Shown: in pieces, positions 51,621-59,501 of the stretch
How the letters are laid out: each line of letters starts with the position of its first letter
Numbering within the stretch: the first letter of the stretch is position 1
DNA from: Haloarcula salinisoli
GTDB taxonomy: Archaea; Halobacteriota; Halobacteria; Halobacteriales; Haloarculaceae
Direction: 5' to 3'
Assembly (NCBI RefSeq): GCF_019599405.1
Contig: NZ_RKLQ01000001.1
Location: 1 to 64,000 of the forward strand
DNA: 64,000 nucleotides
The notes under the pieces: generated by a model
The model's input: the letters and a program-made list of their open reading frames with translations, nothing else
What the model was told of the DNA's origin: nothing
The model's database searches: none
Program-made: the position numbers and the translations under genes

Positions 51621-51888
51621 ACAGCCAGAAAGCCCCGGCTGGCTGAACTCGGGGGGCTCGCTGCGCGCTTCCTTCGCTACGCTCAGTCCAGTGCTTGCGT
51701 CGCCCGCCGTCGTTCAGCCAGCCGCCCCTTTCAGTCCCACCCAGCGCTGTTTGGCCAACCGGCTACGGGCGGGACTGAAAGGGGCCGCGCTATCGGGGAA
51801 CCCCGACGAAGCAAGCACTGGACCGAGTGAAACGAGGGAAGCGCGCAGCGAGTCGCGGGACCCGATAGCGCGGGGGCTTTCTGGCTGT
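51621..51888. mobile_element. 268-bp nearly palindromic element
   Basis: The ends are 16-base perfect inverted repeats, ACAGCCAGAAAGCCCC at 51621 and its complement ending at 51888. Inward, long arms (GCTCGCTGCGCGCTTCC-type, then TCCAGTGCTTGC) match with about 85 percent identity, and an inner pair GCCCCTTTCAGTCCC / GGGACTGAAAGGGGC is perfect. A spacer near 51742-51765 is the loop. There is no ORF. This fits a MITE-like palindrome that could form one very long hairpin. A truncated end of it is at 49900. Confidence 0.75.
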
Positions 51889-51927
51889 TAATAAGCGCGC
51901 TAAATCCAGAAAAGACGGTTTTCGTTG

Positions 51928-52593
51928 CTAGCGGAACTGCACACCGAGGTCGTGCAGGCCGTCGTTGTGGCGGGCGACGTTGATGAGCAGGGGGGTGAGC
52001 CCCTCCACTTCGGCGGCGTTGGCGAGCGGGCCGCCGTCCAGTGCTCGCAGCCCCTCGATACCCTCGGCGAGTTCCGACACGGTGGCTTTCGCGTCACGGT
52101 CGTCGCCGACGACGATGGTGTCCCAGTCCAGGTCCGCTTCGAGGTCGGCCAGCCGGCCGGCCGCGAGGTTGTGGAAGGCGCCGACGACTGGCGTCCCCTC
52201 GGGGGCGGCCTTCGCGGCGAGCTGGGTGACGCTGCCGACGCCGGGGCGATTATAATGAAAACCGTCTTCGTCGCGTTTCATGCCGACAGCGGGGGAGACG
52301 AGGATGGCGTCGCCCAGCTCGTCGGCGACGGCCTCGACGGTGTCCGTGAGGTGGTAGGCCGGGACGGCCGTCACGACGACGTCCGCCTGCGCGGCGGCCT
52401 CGGCGTTTGCCAGCCCCGCGATATCGACCTCCTGTCCGCGGCTGTCGAGTTCGGCCTCGTACTCCTCGGCTTTCGCCGCGGCCTTGTCGGCCTCTCGCGA
52501 GCCGACGATGACCGTGTGGTTCGTATCGTCCGCCCACCGCAGGGCGAGCCCTTCACCGATGTCGCCGGTGCCGCCGAGTAACGCGATGTCCAT
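51928..52593 (-). CDS. npdG: NADPH:F420 oxidoreductase
   Basis: A 221-residue enzyme. MDIALLGGTGDIGEGLALRW is the Rossmann start that binds NADP; VIVGSREADKAAAKAEEYE is the second strand with the phosphate-binding Ser-Arg; PVVGAFHNLAAGRLADLEAD is the F420 region. It moves hydride between F420 and NADP in the cytoplasm. Length and order match archaeal F420-dependent NADP reductases. ATG 52593 is chosen because a TTATTC box (minus strand, 52617-52622) lies about 27 bases upstream. Confidence 0.85.
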   Translation of the reverse strand: MDIALLGGTGDIGEGLALRWADDTNHTVIVGSREADKAAAKAEEYEAELDSRGQEVDIAGLANAEAAAQADVVVTAVPAYHLTDTVEAVADELGDAILVSPAVGMKRDEDGFHYNRPGVGSVTQLAAKAAPEGTPVVGAFHNLAAGRLADLEADLDWDTIVVGDDRDAKATVSELAEGIEGLRALDGGPLANAAEVEGLTPLLINVARHNDGLHDLGVQFR

Positions 52594-52925
52594 ATGCAGG
52601 CGTAGGGCGAACTGCGAATAAGCGTTGTGCGACCGGACGTGCTTGCCACGGTCTGTGTCGCGGACGTCCAGCTTCGCGCCTGCCAGACGACGCCATCGTC
52701 GTCCAGCACGCACTGATACCCGACAGCCCGGTACCGGAGGTGTCTTACGTGCCGACCCGAGATAGTCAGGTAGGCGGCACGGTCAGACGGCACCTTTCAG
52801 CCCGGACGTGGCTACATGTCCGGGTACGCGGTCTGTCCTAAACCGTCTCTATAACGTTCCTGAGCGGCCGCGCTGCGCACTGCGAGACGACCCCTCTGCG
52901 AGTGGCGTCGCTGCTACCGGTACCT
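52594..52925. other. Intergenic region with a possible decayed reading frame
   Basis: 332 bases between the npdG start and the HAD gene end. From about 52793 leftward, the codons read AAYLTISGRHVRHLRYRAVG, then YQCVLDDDGVVWQARSW with good third-position G/C, but the frame runs on into npdG with poor sense. This looks like a small remnant or a chance frame; it is not called a gene. Confidence 0.3.
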
Positions 52926-53786
52926 TCACTCAAGCAGGTCTGGCAGGTCCTCGACGCTCTCGACGACGGCGCTGGCACCCGCGCTCGCGTAGGTCGCCCG
53001 GCCGTCCTCGCCGGTGAGTCCACCAGTGAGGACGCCGACGCCGTAGTACACCCGGTCGGGGTCCTCGTCGTCGGCGTTGACAGCGGTCTGGATGTCGTCC
53101 AGCGTGTCGCCGGCGAAGGCGACCTGTCGTGCGTCGAACCGCTCGGCCAGTGTCAGCAGGGCGTGGGGGTGGGGTTTCCCCTGCTCCCAGTCGTCCATGG
53201 TAAAGCGGTGCTCTTCAGGGATAGCCAGTCCCACCCGGTCCATCGCGATGTCGGCCTCTGCGGCGGGCCGGCCGGTGACGACGCCGACCGCGTAGCGCTC
53301 CTGGAGGGCATCGAGCGTCGCCTCGCTGACCAGCTTCGGCTCGTCGTTGATGTAGCCCGGCGCGTCGAAGGCGGGTTCGCCGCCCTCCAGGTCCCGATAC
53401 AGCTCGCTCCCGAGATACAGCGTCTGGAACACCTCGCGGAGGCCCCTGGGGTCCCAGGCGTCGAGAACCTGCTCGGCGTTCTCCTCCAGCAACTCCCGGA
53501 CGACGGCTTTCGCCGCGTCGAGGCCGCCGCCGGTCTCGGCGATGGCGTCGGTGAAGGCGGCCACGTTCACGTCGGTCTCTCGCGAGGTCAGCACGAACAG
53601 CGCCGCCGCGTCGGTCAGCTCCCAGTCGTTGTTGAACCCGCCGGCGTTCTTGAACCGCTGGATATCGGCTTTCGCGATGGTGTCGCCGTACACCCGGTCG
53701 ACGGACTCGACGATGGCCCGTCGGTACGAGTCGGCCACGTCCACCAGCACTCCGTCGATGTCCAGCACGACAGCGTCGACTTGCAT
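52926..53786 (-). CDS. HAD-superfamily IA hydrolase (TIGR01548-like)
   Basis: A 286-residue HAD protein. Motif I is [19 protein letters not shown], motif II is [12 protein letters not shown], and motif III/IV include [15 protein letters not shown] and [13 protein letters not shown]. The long cap between motifs I and II ([15 protein letters not shown] box) is typical of the TIGR01548 group, which in some organisms is linked to histidine biosynthesis. Substrate unknown. ATG 53786 ([11 protein letters not shown]) is the conserved start. Cytoplasmic. Confidence 0.82.
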   Translation of the reverse strand: MQVDAVVLDIDGVLVDVADSYRRAIVESVDRVYGDTIAKADIQRFKNAGGFNNDWELTDAAALFVLTSRETDVNVAAFTDAIAETGGGLDAAKAVVRELLEENAEQVLDAWDPRGLREVFQTLYLGSELYRDLEGGEPAFDAPGYINDEPKLVSEATLDALQERYAVGVVTGRPAAEADIAMDRVGLAIPEEHRFTMDDWEQGKPHPHALLTLAERFDARQVAFAGDTLDDIQTAVNADDEDPDRVYYGVGVLTGGLTGEDGRATYASAGASAVVESVEDLPDLLE

Positions 53787-53820
53787 ACTCGGACCTCCAC
53801 ACGCTCGTTGAAGCGCCTTG

Positions 53821-54225
53821 CTATCTCTGCCCCGGACCGTCGACCGCCCGGTACAGCACCACACCGCCGGGCAGTTGTTCGGCCTCGGCCGGCACGACGA
53901 CCGGGTCGCCGCCTAGCGTGGTGAACCAGCAGGCCGCGCCGACCCGCCGTGCCACGTCCCGGACGGGCCGCTGGAGTTCGGGCGGCAGGTTGCGAGCGAA
54001 GAGGACGTCTGCCCCCTCGTAGACCGACAGTGTCGGCTCGGTCACGTCGTCACTGACGAAGGCAACGGGGTCGGGGACCGACCGCTCGCGGATATCGGTC
54101 GCGGTCACGTCGACGCCTCGCTCGGCCAGGTCGACGGCGACGTCGTGCCGGTTGCCGACGCCGACTTCGACGACGGAATCGACGTCCGAGAGTCGGGTAA
54201 CGAGTGCGGTCACGGGCGCTGCCAC
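53821..54225 (-). CDS. UPF0146 family protein
   Basis: A 134-residue protein with a small Rossmann-like fold: [40 protein letters not shown] and [20 protein letters not shown] match the UPF0146 family of archaea. It looks like a methyltransferase fold cut short. The start could be GTG 54225 or GTG 54213; the latter lies about 25 bases from the TATA-like ATAAG box near 54237. It is divergent from the archaemetzincin gene. Confidence 0.82.
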   Translation of the reverse strand: MAAPVTALVTRLSDVDSVVEVGVGNRHDVAVDLAERGVDVTATDIRERSVPDPVAFVSDDVTEPTLSVYEGADVLFARNLPPELQRPVRDVARRVGAACWFTTLGGDPVVVPAEAEQLPGGVVLYRAVDGPGQR

Positions 54226-54234
54226 GGCGGGAAA

Positions 54235-54241
54235 CTTATGG
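54235..54241. promoter_or_regulatory. TATA-like box between UPF0146 and archaemetzincin genes
   Basis: CTTATGG, about 27 bases before ATG 54265 on one strand and about 25 bases from GTG 54213 on the other, again suggesting one element serving two divergent leaderless genes. Confidence 0.35.
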
Positions 54242-54264
54242 CCCGGTGGCGTTTATGGGTTCGC

Positions 54265-54786
54265 ATGCACGTCGACATCGTACCGGTGGGCGAGGTCTCC
54301 AGCCTCGTAAAGCGGGAGGCCTCGGAGGGCCTCCGTGAGACATACGACTGCGAGGTCTCCATGCACGAACCGCAGTCGGTCCCCGCCGGTGCGTACCACA
54401 GCGACCGCGACCAGTACCGGGCCGAGGAGTTCATCGACCTCGCGCGACGGGTCGGCTCGGGCGACAAGAACATCGCCATCACCCCGAAGGACCTCTTCTA
54501 CCGCCGTCGGAACTACGTCTTCGGTCTCGCATATCTCAGTGGCTCCGGCAGCGTGATATCCACCTATCGGCTCCAGACCTCCTCGGACGGCGGCTTCTCG
54601 AACCAGTCGGCCAGCGACATCTTCTCCGCCCGTGTCCGCAAGGAGGTCGTCCACGAGATCGGCCACACGCTCGGGCTCGAACACTGCGACAACAAGCGCT
54701 GTGTGATGAACTTCTCCCCGACGGTGCGACAGGTCGACGTCAAGGAGCCCTCGCTGTGTGGCTCTTGCCAGCGAACCGTCCTCTGA
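54265..54786 (+). CDS. amzA: Archaemetzincin
   Basis: A 173-residue zinc protease. HEIGHTLGLEHCDNKRCVM at about 129-147 and CGSC near 168 fit the archaemetzincin signature HExxHxxGxxHC-x4-C-x-M ... CxxC, in which the three His bind the catalytic zinc and four Cys a second zinc. Start ATG 54265 is supported by a TATA-like box 27 bases upstream. No signal peptide, so it is cytoplasmic. The in vivo substrate is unknown. Full-length for the family. Confidence 0.93.
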   Translation: MHVDIVPVGEVSSLVKREASEGLRETYDCEVSMHEPQSVPAGAYHSDRDQYRAEEFIDLARRVGSGDKNIAITPKDLFYRRRNYVFGLAYLSGSGSVISTYRLQTSSDGGFSNQSASDIFSARVRKEVVHEIGHTLGLEHCDNKRCVMNFSPTVRQVDVKEPSLCGSCQRTVL

Positions 54787-54858
54787 TCGCCCGACTGCGA
54801 TGCGCCTAACTTGTTAGGTGCCGAAGCTACGCCCTCGCAGTGTATAGCTACAGTCGCG

Positions 54859-55074
54859 ATGAGCACGAGTCAGTCAAGCGACCGAATTGCAGAGCTCGGT
54901 GACATCTTCGTCGCAGTCACTGGCGACGAATCGGTCACCGAAACACAGTCGGGGGACTCTCCTGACCGGGAGCTCCGGCCCGACGAGGAGTTCGACCCCG
55001 ACGAGGTCGCGGACGGACTCGACGATGCCGTCGCCGGTTCCGAGACCGGCGACACGAGTGACCCTGCCGCGTAG
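54859..55074 (+). CDS. 71-residue acidic protein
   Basis: MSTSQSSDRIAELGDIFVAV begins a very acidic protein (RPDEEFDPDEVADGLDDAV) with no hydrophobic segment. It is typical of small conserved haloarchaeal proteins; the first 25 residues may form a helix pair. Start ATG 54859 is preferred to the longer frame at 54811. Function unknown. Confidence 0.6.
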   Translation: MSTSQSSDRIAELGDIFVAVTGDESVTETQSGDSPDRELRPDEEFDPDEVADGLDDAVAGSETGDTSDPAA

Positions 55075-55132
55075 GCCTGCCACCCCCCACCGTGTGTTCT
55101 CCCCACACCCTTTCGAAATACGTCCAGAGTGG

Positions 55133-55510
55133 TTACGCGACGTGTTCGCGTTCGCGACGCGCCTCGGGCAGCGGATAGACGACGCCGAACAGCAGCCGAT
55201 TCAGTGCTGTTCCGACGCCGAGCCCGAACACCAGCGGCGGTAACACCCCCTCCGGTGTGCCGGGCACAAGCCACCACAGCACCGCAGCCAACACGAGGAT
55301 GCTACCCAACAGCCCGGCTGTGAGTTCCCAGACGCCCGCGGCGCTCCGGTCGACCGCCGCACAGAGGACGACACCGAATACGGCAGCGAAAACGCCGAGC
55401 GGCCATATCGTCGGCTCACCGAGCGAATACGCTATCAACAGTGCCGTCACGACGCTCGACGCTCCGACGAACAGGTCCCGGGCGACGACCGTTCGTTTGC
55501 TCCGTCCCAT
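55133..55510 (-). CDS. Three-to-four-helix membrane protein
   Basis: A 125-residue membrane protein. MGRSKRTVVARDLFVGASSV starts a first helix, and helices follow near 38-58, 62-84 and 88-112, ending with a basic REREHVA tail. Family not recognised. The displaced ABCE1 gene end lies 26 bases upstream of its start. Confidence 0.6.
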   Translation of the reverse strand: MGRSKRTVVARDLFVGASSVVTALLIAYSLGEPTIWPLGVFAAVFGVVLCAAVDRSAAGVWELTAGLLGSILVLAAVLWWLVPGTPEGVLPPLVFGLGVGTALNRLLFGVVYPLPEARREREHVA

Positions 55511-55535
55511 ACGATTGCTCTACGTAGGTGGTACC

Positions 55536-55570
55536 TCAGTTCTCGTCGGGCGCGTAGTCGTCCCCGCGAA
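55536..55570 (-). pseudogene. Displaced extra C-terminus of ABCE1
   Basis: Leftward this reads V-R-G-D-D-Y-A-P-D-E-N-stop. The true ABCE1 ends A-G-E-Y-Y-Y-A-P-D-E-N-stop. The last seven codons including the stop are identical in DNA, and the upstream ones differ. It is cut off at the element (55571), so it cannot be made. It looks like a former or foreign gene end pushed away by the element. Confidence 0.65.
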
Positions 55571-55763
55571 CCTTTTTCATCGTTGGGTGCGCTCACTCCG
55601 TTCGCGCACCACGCCTCGAAAAACGTTCATGAAAAAGGCCGAATCCTCATGGTTCGAGAGAGCGAAGCTCTCTCGTCATCACGAAAGGCGCGAAGCGCCT
55701 TTCGAACGACTCCGTTCGGGTTCGGGGAAACGGCTCGCTGCGCTCGCCGTATGTTTTGCCAGT
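55571..55763. repeat. CCTTTTTCATCG-family element at the ABCE1 gene end
   Basis: A 193-base element without ORF. It opens with CCTTTTTCATCG; a complementary ATGAAAAAGG is at 55629-55638, closing a hairpin of about 68 bases. Then follow hairpins GAGAGCGAAGCTCTC and GGCGCGAAGCGCC and the right-end sequence AAACGGCTCGCTGCGCTCGC with CGTATG. It abuts the ABCE1 stop at 55764. The A/T runs could serve as a terminator. Confidence 0.65.
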
Positions 55764-57602
55764 TCAGTTCTCGTCGGGCGCGTAGTAGTACTCGCCGGCC
55801 TTCTTCTGTTTCCGGTCGAGCTGTGAGTCGGGCTTGTTGATGCGCGGTCGGGAGGTTCGCTCGTCGCGGCGGAAGGTGATGTCGAGGTTCGCGAGGAACT
55901 CGTTCATCCCTTCGCGCATCCCCTGTGGCGGCGCGGCGTGGCCCGACTTCGCCGGTTCGCCGTCGAAGACGAGCAGCCGGTCGGCGAGCAGGTCTATCAT
56001 GTAGATGTCGTGGTCGATGACCAGCGCCGTCGCGTCGTGGTTCTCGGCGTACCTGCGGATGGCGGAGGTGGCAAGCACACGCTGCTCGACGTCGAGGTGT
56101 GCCGAGGGCTCGTCCAGCAGGTAGAGGTCGGCGTCCTTCGAGAGACAGGCCGCGATAGCCACGCGCTGGCGCTCCCCGCCCGAGAGGTCCGTCAGTTGTT
56201 GCTCCATCACCGCGTCGAGCTGGAGCGGGTCGGCGATTTCGGTCGTCCAGTAGGAACTGCCGAAGTCGTCGGTAATCGAGGAGAGGAAGGCGTCGACCCG
56301 CATCGGCTGGTCTATCTCGATGTACTGTGGCTTGTATGCGATGTCGAGCCGGCTGTCGACCTCGCCGGTCGTGGGTTCGAGCCGACCAGCGAGCATCTTC
56401 GCGAACGTCGACTTCCCGATACCGTTGGGTCCCACGACGCCCAGCACTTCGCTCTCGCGGATAGTGCCCGCGTCGACGTCGAGCGTGAACTCGCCGTCGC
56501 CGTAGGACTTGGTGAGTTCGGGGTATTCGATAACGACGTCGCCGGTCGACCCCGGACGGGGCGCGTGTTCCTCGAACTCGATTTCCGTCTGTCGAATCCG
56601 CATGTTCTCGTTCTCGAGATAGCCCGAGAGGTACTCGTTGATACCCTTCTTCGTCGATTTCGGCGGTGTGATGATACCGAACGCCCCTGGCGAACCGTAC
56701 GCCATGTTGATGTTGTCCGCCAGCAGGTCGAGGATGGCGAGGTCGTGCTCGACGACGAGCATCGACCGGTCGCCCTCCTCGGCGAGTTCCCGAATCAGGC
56801 GGGCGGCGGTCATCCGCTGGCCGATGTCCAGATACGGCGTGATCTCGTCGAGGAAGTAGAAGTCCGCATCTCTTGCGAGCGTCGCGACCAGGGCGACCCG
56901 CTGGAGTTCACCGCCCGAGAGGTCGTCGATGTGGTTGTCGACGACCGGGCGGATACCGGTGCGGTCGATGAGCTCGTCCAGCGCCCCGCGCTCGTCGGTC
57001 TGTTCCAATAACTCGCGGGCCGGCCCGTCGAACTGGTCGGGGATGCGGTCGACGTACTGGGGTTTCCGGGCGACGGTCACGTCGCCGTCCCGCATCTGTT
57101 CGAGGTAGTCCTGCAGGGCGGTGCCCCGATACTCGTCGAGAATCTCGTCCCAGCTGGGCTCGGCGCCGTACTGGCCCAGATTCGGGGCCATCTCGTCGGC
57201 GAGGATGCGGACGGCGGTGGTCTTCCCGATACCGTTGGGCCCGAGAATGCCGGTTACCTGTCCCTCCGCCGGCGACGGGAGCCCGTACAGCGCGAAGGCG
57301 TTCTCGCCGTAGCGGTGGACTGGCTCGTCGTCCAGTTCCTGTGGGAGGTTGATAATCTCGATGGCGTCGAACGGGCACTTGTTGACACAGATACCGCAGC
57401 TCTCGCCCAGACATATCTCCTCGGAGATACGGACCTGGTCGGGCTTGCCCTCGAACTCCTCGTCTTCCTCGTAGGTGTCGCTACGCTTGGTGATGCACTC
57501 TTTCCCGCTCCGGTTGGGCGGGCAGTAGTTCATACACTCGTAGTTACAGCGGTCGGGCTGGCACCGCTCCAGGTCGACCACTGCGATGCTGTCGTCGGCC
57601 AT
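55764..57602 (-). CDS. ABCE1/Rli1 ribosome-recycling ATPase
   Basis: A 612-residue ABCE1. Two N-terminal 4Fe-4S clusters are set by CQPDRCNYECMNYCPPNRSG and CLGESCGICVNKCPFDAI. Two ABC domains have Walker A GPNGIGKTTAVR and GPNGIGKSTFAK, signatures LSGGELQRVALVA and LSGGERQRVAIAA, and Walker B YFLDEITPYLD and YLLDEPSAHLD. It splits ribosomes after termination. It follows the EMC6-like gene by one base, so they share an operon. Its real C-terminus (EYYYAPDEN) abuts an inserted element, with an older or foreign end beyond. Confidence 0.96.
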   Translation of the reverse strand: MADDSIAVVDLERCQPDRCNYECMNYCPPNRSGKECITKRSDTYEEDEEFEGKPDQVRISEEICLGESCGICVNKCPFDAIEIINLPQELDDEPVHRYGENAFALYGLPSPAEGQVTGILGPNGIGKTTAVRILADEMAPNLGQYGAEPSWDEILDEYRGTALQDYLEQMRDGDVTVARKPQYVDRIPDQFDGPARELLEQTDERGALDELIDRTGIRPVVDNHIDDLSGGELQRVALVATLARDADFYFLDEITPYLDIGQRMTAARLIRELAEEGDRSMLVVEHDLAILDLLADNINMAYGSPGAFGIITPPKSTKKGINEYLSGYLENENMRIRQTEIEFEEHAPRPGSTGDVVIEYPELTKSYGDGEFTLDVDAGTIRESEVLGVVGPNGIGKSTFAKMLAGRLEPTTGEVDSRLDIAYKPQYIEIDQPMRVDAFLSSITDDFGSSYWTTEIADPLQLDAVMEQQLTDLSGGERQRVAIAACLSKDADLYLLDEPSAHLDVEQRVLATSAIRRYAENHDATALVIDHDIYMIDLLADRLLVFDGEPAKSGHAAPPQGMREGMNEFLANLDITFRRDERTSRPRINKPDSQLDRKQKKAGEYYYAPDEN

Positions 57603-57603
57603 C

Positions 57604-57900
57604 TCAGGCCCCCGCAGTCAGCAGGATTCCCCACGACACGAACCAGAGCGCGAAGGTCATGAAGGAGATATAGAGGTAGTCTTTCCCCGAGAAGTCGTCG
57701 TCAAGGATACCGATACCCCGCAACAGCGGGAGCTGCACGAAGATGGCGGCGAGGACGACGACCAGCGCGAGCGTGTCGGTCGCGCCGCTCGCCACGGCGT
57801 TCGACACGAACGCCGCGGCGATGCCGGCGATCGCCGTTATCGTCGTGACAGTGAGCCCCCGCATGTGGGAACTCATTCCGTCCGCCGATTCCGTAGCCAT
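57604..57900 (-). CDS. EMC6-like membrane protein
   Basis: A 98-residue protein with three helices. MRGLTVTTITAIAGIAAAFV with the short loop, then LAAIFVQLPLLRGIGIL-DD, then KDYLYISFMTFALWFVSWG match the archaeal EMC6 family, relatives of a core subunit of the ER membrane-protein insertase. ATG 57900 is used; the upstream 26 residues of the frame are not typical. Its stop and the ABCE1 ATG are one base apart, so both are one transcript; the pair is often found together in haloarchaea. Confidence 0.8.
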   Translation of the reverse strand: MATESADGMSSHMRGLTVTTITAIAGIAAAFVSNAVASGATDTLALVVVLAAIFVQLPLLRGIGILDDDFSGKDYLYISFMTFALWFVSWGILLTAGA

Positions 57901-58018
57901 ATTCACAGTTTCCCGACCCGCCACCAAAAGGGGCGCGGTTCCGGGACAGAACCTGTCCAACGCGTCTGACGCAACCACTCCTCAATCTTTATGCATCCGG
58001 CGACATTCGTAGGAGCTA

Positions 58019-58285
58019 ATGACGGAAACCGATGGCGAGGGTATCTCGGATCTCCCACCCAGCGCGAAGCTCGTCTACAAGGTACTGGAGTACGACGGGC
58101 CGCTGACACAGAAAGGCATCGTCGAAGAGTCGATGCTCTCGGCACGCACGGTCCGCTATGCGCTCGAACGACTCGACGAGGTCGGCGTTGTCGAGGAAGA
58201 CGTCTACTTCGCGGACGCCCGACAGAACCTCTACGAACTGAACGAGCCGCCGGCCGAACAGGCCGACCCCGCCATCTCGGACTGA
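58019..58285 (+). CDS. Winged-helix (MarR/TrmB-type) regulator
   Basis: An 88-residue DNA-binding protein. LVYKVLEYDGPLTQKGIVEE then SMLSARTVRYALERLDEVGV is a clear winged helix-turn-helix with the recognition helix ARTVRYALERL. There is no effector domain, so it is probably a small dimeric regulator. A CTTTATGC box about 29 bases before ATG 58019 suggests a leaderless message. Targets unknown. Confidence 0.85.
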   Translation: MTETDGEGISDLPPSAKLVYKVLEYDGPLTQKGIVEESMLSARTVRYALERLDEVGVVEEDVYFADARQNLYELNEPPAEQADPAISD

Positions 58286-58290
58286 CTCTT

Positions 58291-58413
58291 CTATCGCTTT
58301 CCGTCCGTACAGGCCGGACAGCTTCGCCGGTCGCCGTACCGCTGCCCGCAGAACCCACAGCCACGCTCCGAATCGCTCCCGAGCGTCGCCCGTTTTCGTC
58401 TCCGGCTACTCAT
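58291..58413 (-). CDS. 40-residue zinc-ribbon protein
   Basis: Leftward from ATG 58413: MSSRRRKRATLGSDSERGCG, then FCGQRYGDRRSCPACTDGKR. Two CxxC-type pairs (CGFC and CPAC) would bind one zinc. Its start overlaps the upstream gene's stop by four bases (ATGA), so the two small zinc proteins are coupled. Too short for a family call; nucleic-acid or protein binding is possible. Confidence 0.6.
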   Translation of the reverse strand: MSSRRRKRATLGSDSERGCGFCGQRYGDRRSCPACTDGKR

Positions 58414-58577
58414 GCCAGCTCACCGCAGGAGCGACAGCGGGCTCGGTTGGCGGCCGGGTCGTACGCCAGCGCGATTTCGGAACAGTGGCGACAGTAGCGG
58501 TCGCTCGTCATCGTCGGGGTATCCGGCGCAGTCGGGGGGACGGTCGATTCGACGGTATGTGATTCGTTGACTGCCAT
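58410..58577 (-). CDS. 55-residue zinc-ribbon protein, coupled to the next
   Basis: MAVNESHTVESTVPPTAPDT opens a polar segment; the C-terminal half has CRHCSEIALAYDPAANRARC with RSC next, two CxxC pairs that would hold one zinc. A longer frame to 58619 is possible, but the ATG at 58577 gives a typical size. It shares an ATGA overlap with the 40-residue gene. Role unknown. Confidence 0.6.
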   Translation of the reverse strand: MAVNESHTVESTVPPTAPDTPTMTSDRYCRHCSEIALAYDPAANRARCRSCGELA

Positions 58578-58715
58578 GTCAATACCAACCACGGAGTAGT
58601 ACAAAAGTTCTGTGGACATACGTCGGGGAATGTCCTTATATTCTATTGCTATCTATGGATGTGGAGTTACTTACGCTATTTTGACGGGGTTTTAACGCGA
58701 AAAACGAAACAAAAC

Positions 58716-59042
58716 TCAATCTCGCCGGTGGAGCGCGTAAGCGATACACACCAGCCCGGCGAACTGCGTGACGTGGCTCACCGTCAGGAAGTAGTCCTGC
58801 TGTGGGAGCGAGAGCACCCGAAACTGCAGCAGCATCGACCCGACGAAGGTGAGCGTGTAGGTGACGGCGGTCAGCAACAGCAGGCCGACCGCGAGATACC
58901 GCATCGACGGGTCACCGTGTCGGTAGAAGCTCTGCAGCGAGCGGTAGCCGATGTACAACCCGACCGCCACGGAGCCGGTGGCGAAGGCGCTGGCGATGAG
59001 CTCGATGACGCGAAAGCCGTACACAGTTGTCTCGAACACCAT
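58716..59042 (-). CDS. Three-helix membrane protein (DUF7521-like), coupled to HTH regulator
   Basis: A 108-residue protein with three hydrophobic helices and a short basic end (HRRD). The start MVFETTVYGFRVIELIASAF and the mid motif IGYRSLQSFYRHGDPSMRYL fit the haloarchaeal family I recall as DUF7521, which commonly follows an ArsR-type regulator. Its ATG overlaps the regulator's TGA by one base (TGATG), so they are translated together. Function unknown; it may pass a membrane signal to the regulator. Confidence 0.72.
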   Translation of the reverse strand: MVFETTVYGFRVIELIASAFATGSVAVGLYIGYRSLQSFYRHGDPSMRYLAVGLLLLTAVTYTLTFVGSMLLQFRVLSLPQQDYFLTVSHVTQFAGLVCIAYALHRRD

Positions 59043-59407
59043 CAGAAATCACTCCAGAGCCGCTGTAGTCTGTCTGCCGGGTCCTCCTCAGTACCGGTCT
59101 CGACCTCGAACTCGAAGCGTCCGTCCTCGAGTGTGATGTTGAACTCAGCCAGAACCGTGCTGTAGACGGAATCGTGGTGACCGTCCGGGCGCACCCGGGT
59201 CTGTTCGTCCAGGAAGCCGACCGCAACGAGCCGCTCGACGCGCCGATACAGCGTCGACGGTGAGGCGCCGGTCATGTCGCTCAGTTCCTGCACGGTCAGT
59301 GGCTCGTCGCTCGCCGCGGTGAGGATGGCTCTCGCGTACTCGTCTCCGAAGAGGCTGACTACCGTTCCGAAGTCGCGCTCCTCGCTCACCGTTTCTTCCG
59401 TTGTCAT
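59042..59407 (-). CDS. ArsR-type winged-helix transcription regulator
   Basis: A 121-residue regulator. DFGTVVSLFGDEYARAILTA and SDMTGASPSTLYRRVERLVA form a winged helix-turn-helix; the second half (DGHHDSVYSTVLAEFNITLE) is a small sheet typical of haloarchaeal ArsR-like proteins. The ATG at 59407 is kept, but a TTATAC box at 59415-59420 stands only 11 bases before it and 29 before an in-frame GTG at 59389, so the real start may be 59389. Coupled to the downstream membrane gene. Confidence 0.82.
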   Translation of the reverse strand: MTTEETVSEERDFGTVVSLFGDEYARAILTAASDEPLTVQELSDMTGASPSTLYRRVERLVAVGFLDEQTRVRPDGHHDSVYSTVLAEFNITLEDGRFEFEVETGTEEDPADRLQRLWSDF

Positions 59408-59501
59408 CTCCGGCGTATAATCGGCATCGGTTCGCAGACGGTTCGTTCGCGGGACGCTTCCGCGGTCGCGTCGTGGCGTCGGAACGCACAGGGACATGAC
59501 G

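Noticed and set aside
52600-52793. Leftward frame with good codon use upstream of npdG
   Set aside because: Runs into npdG out of frame with no sensible stop; could be a relic but not enough to call.
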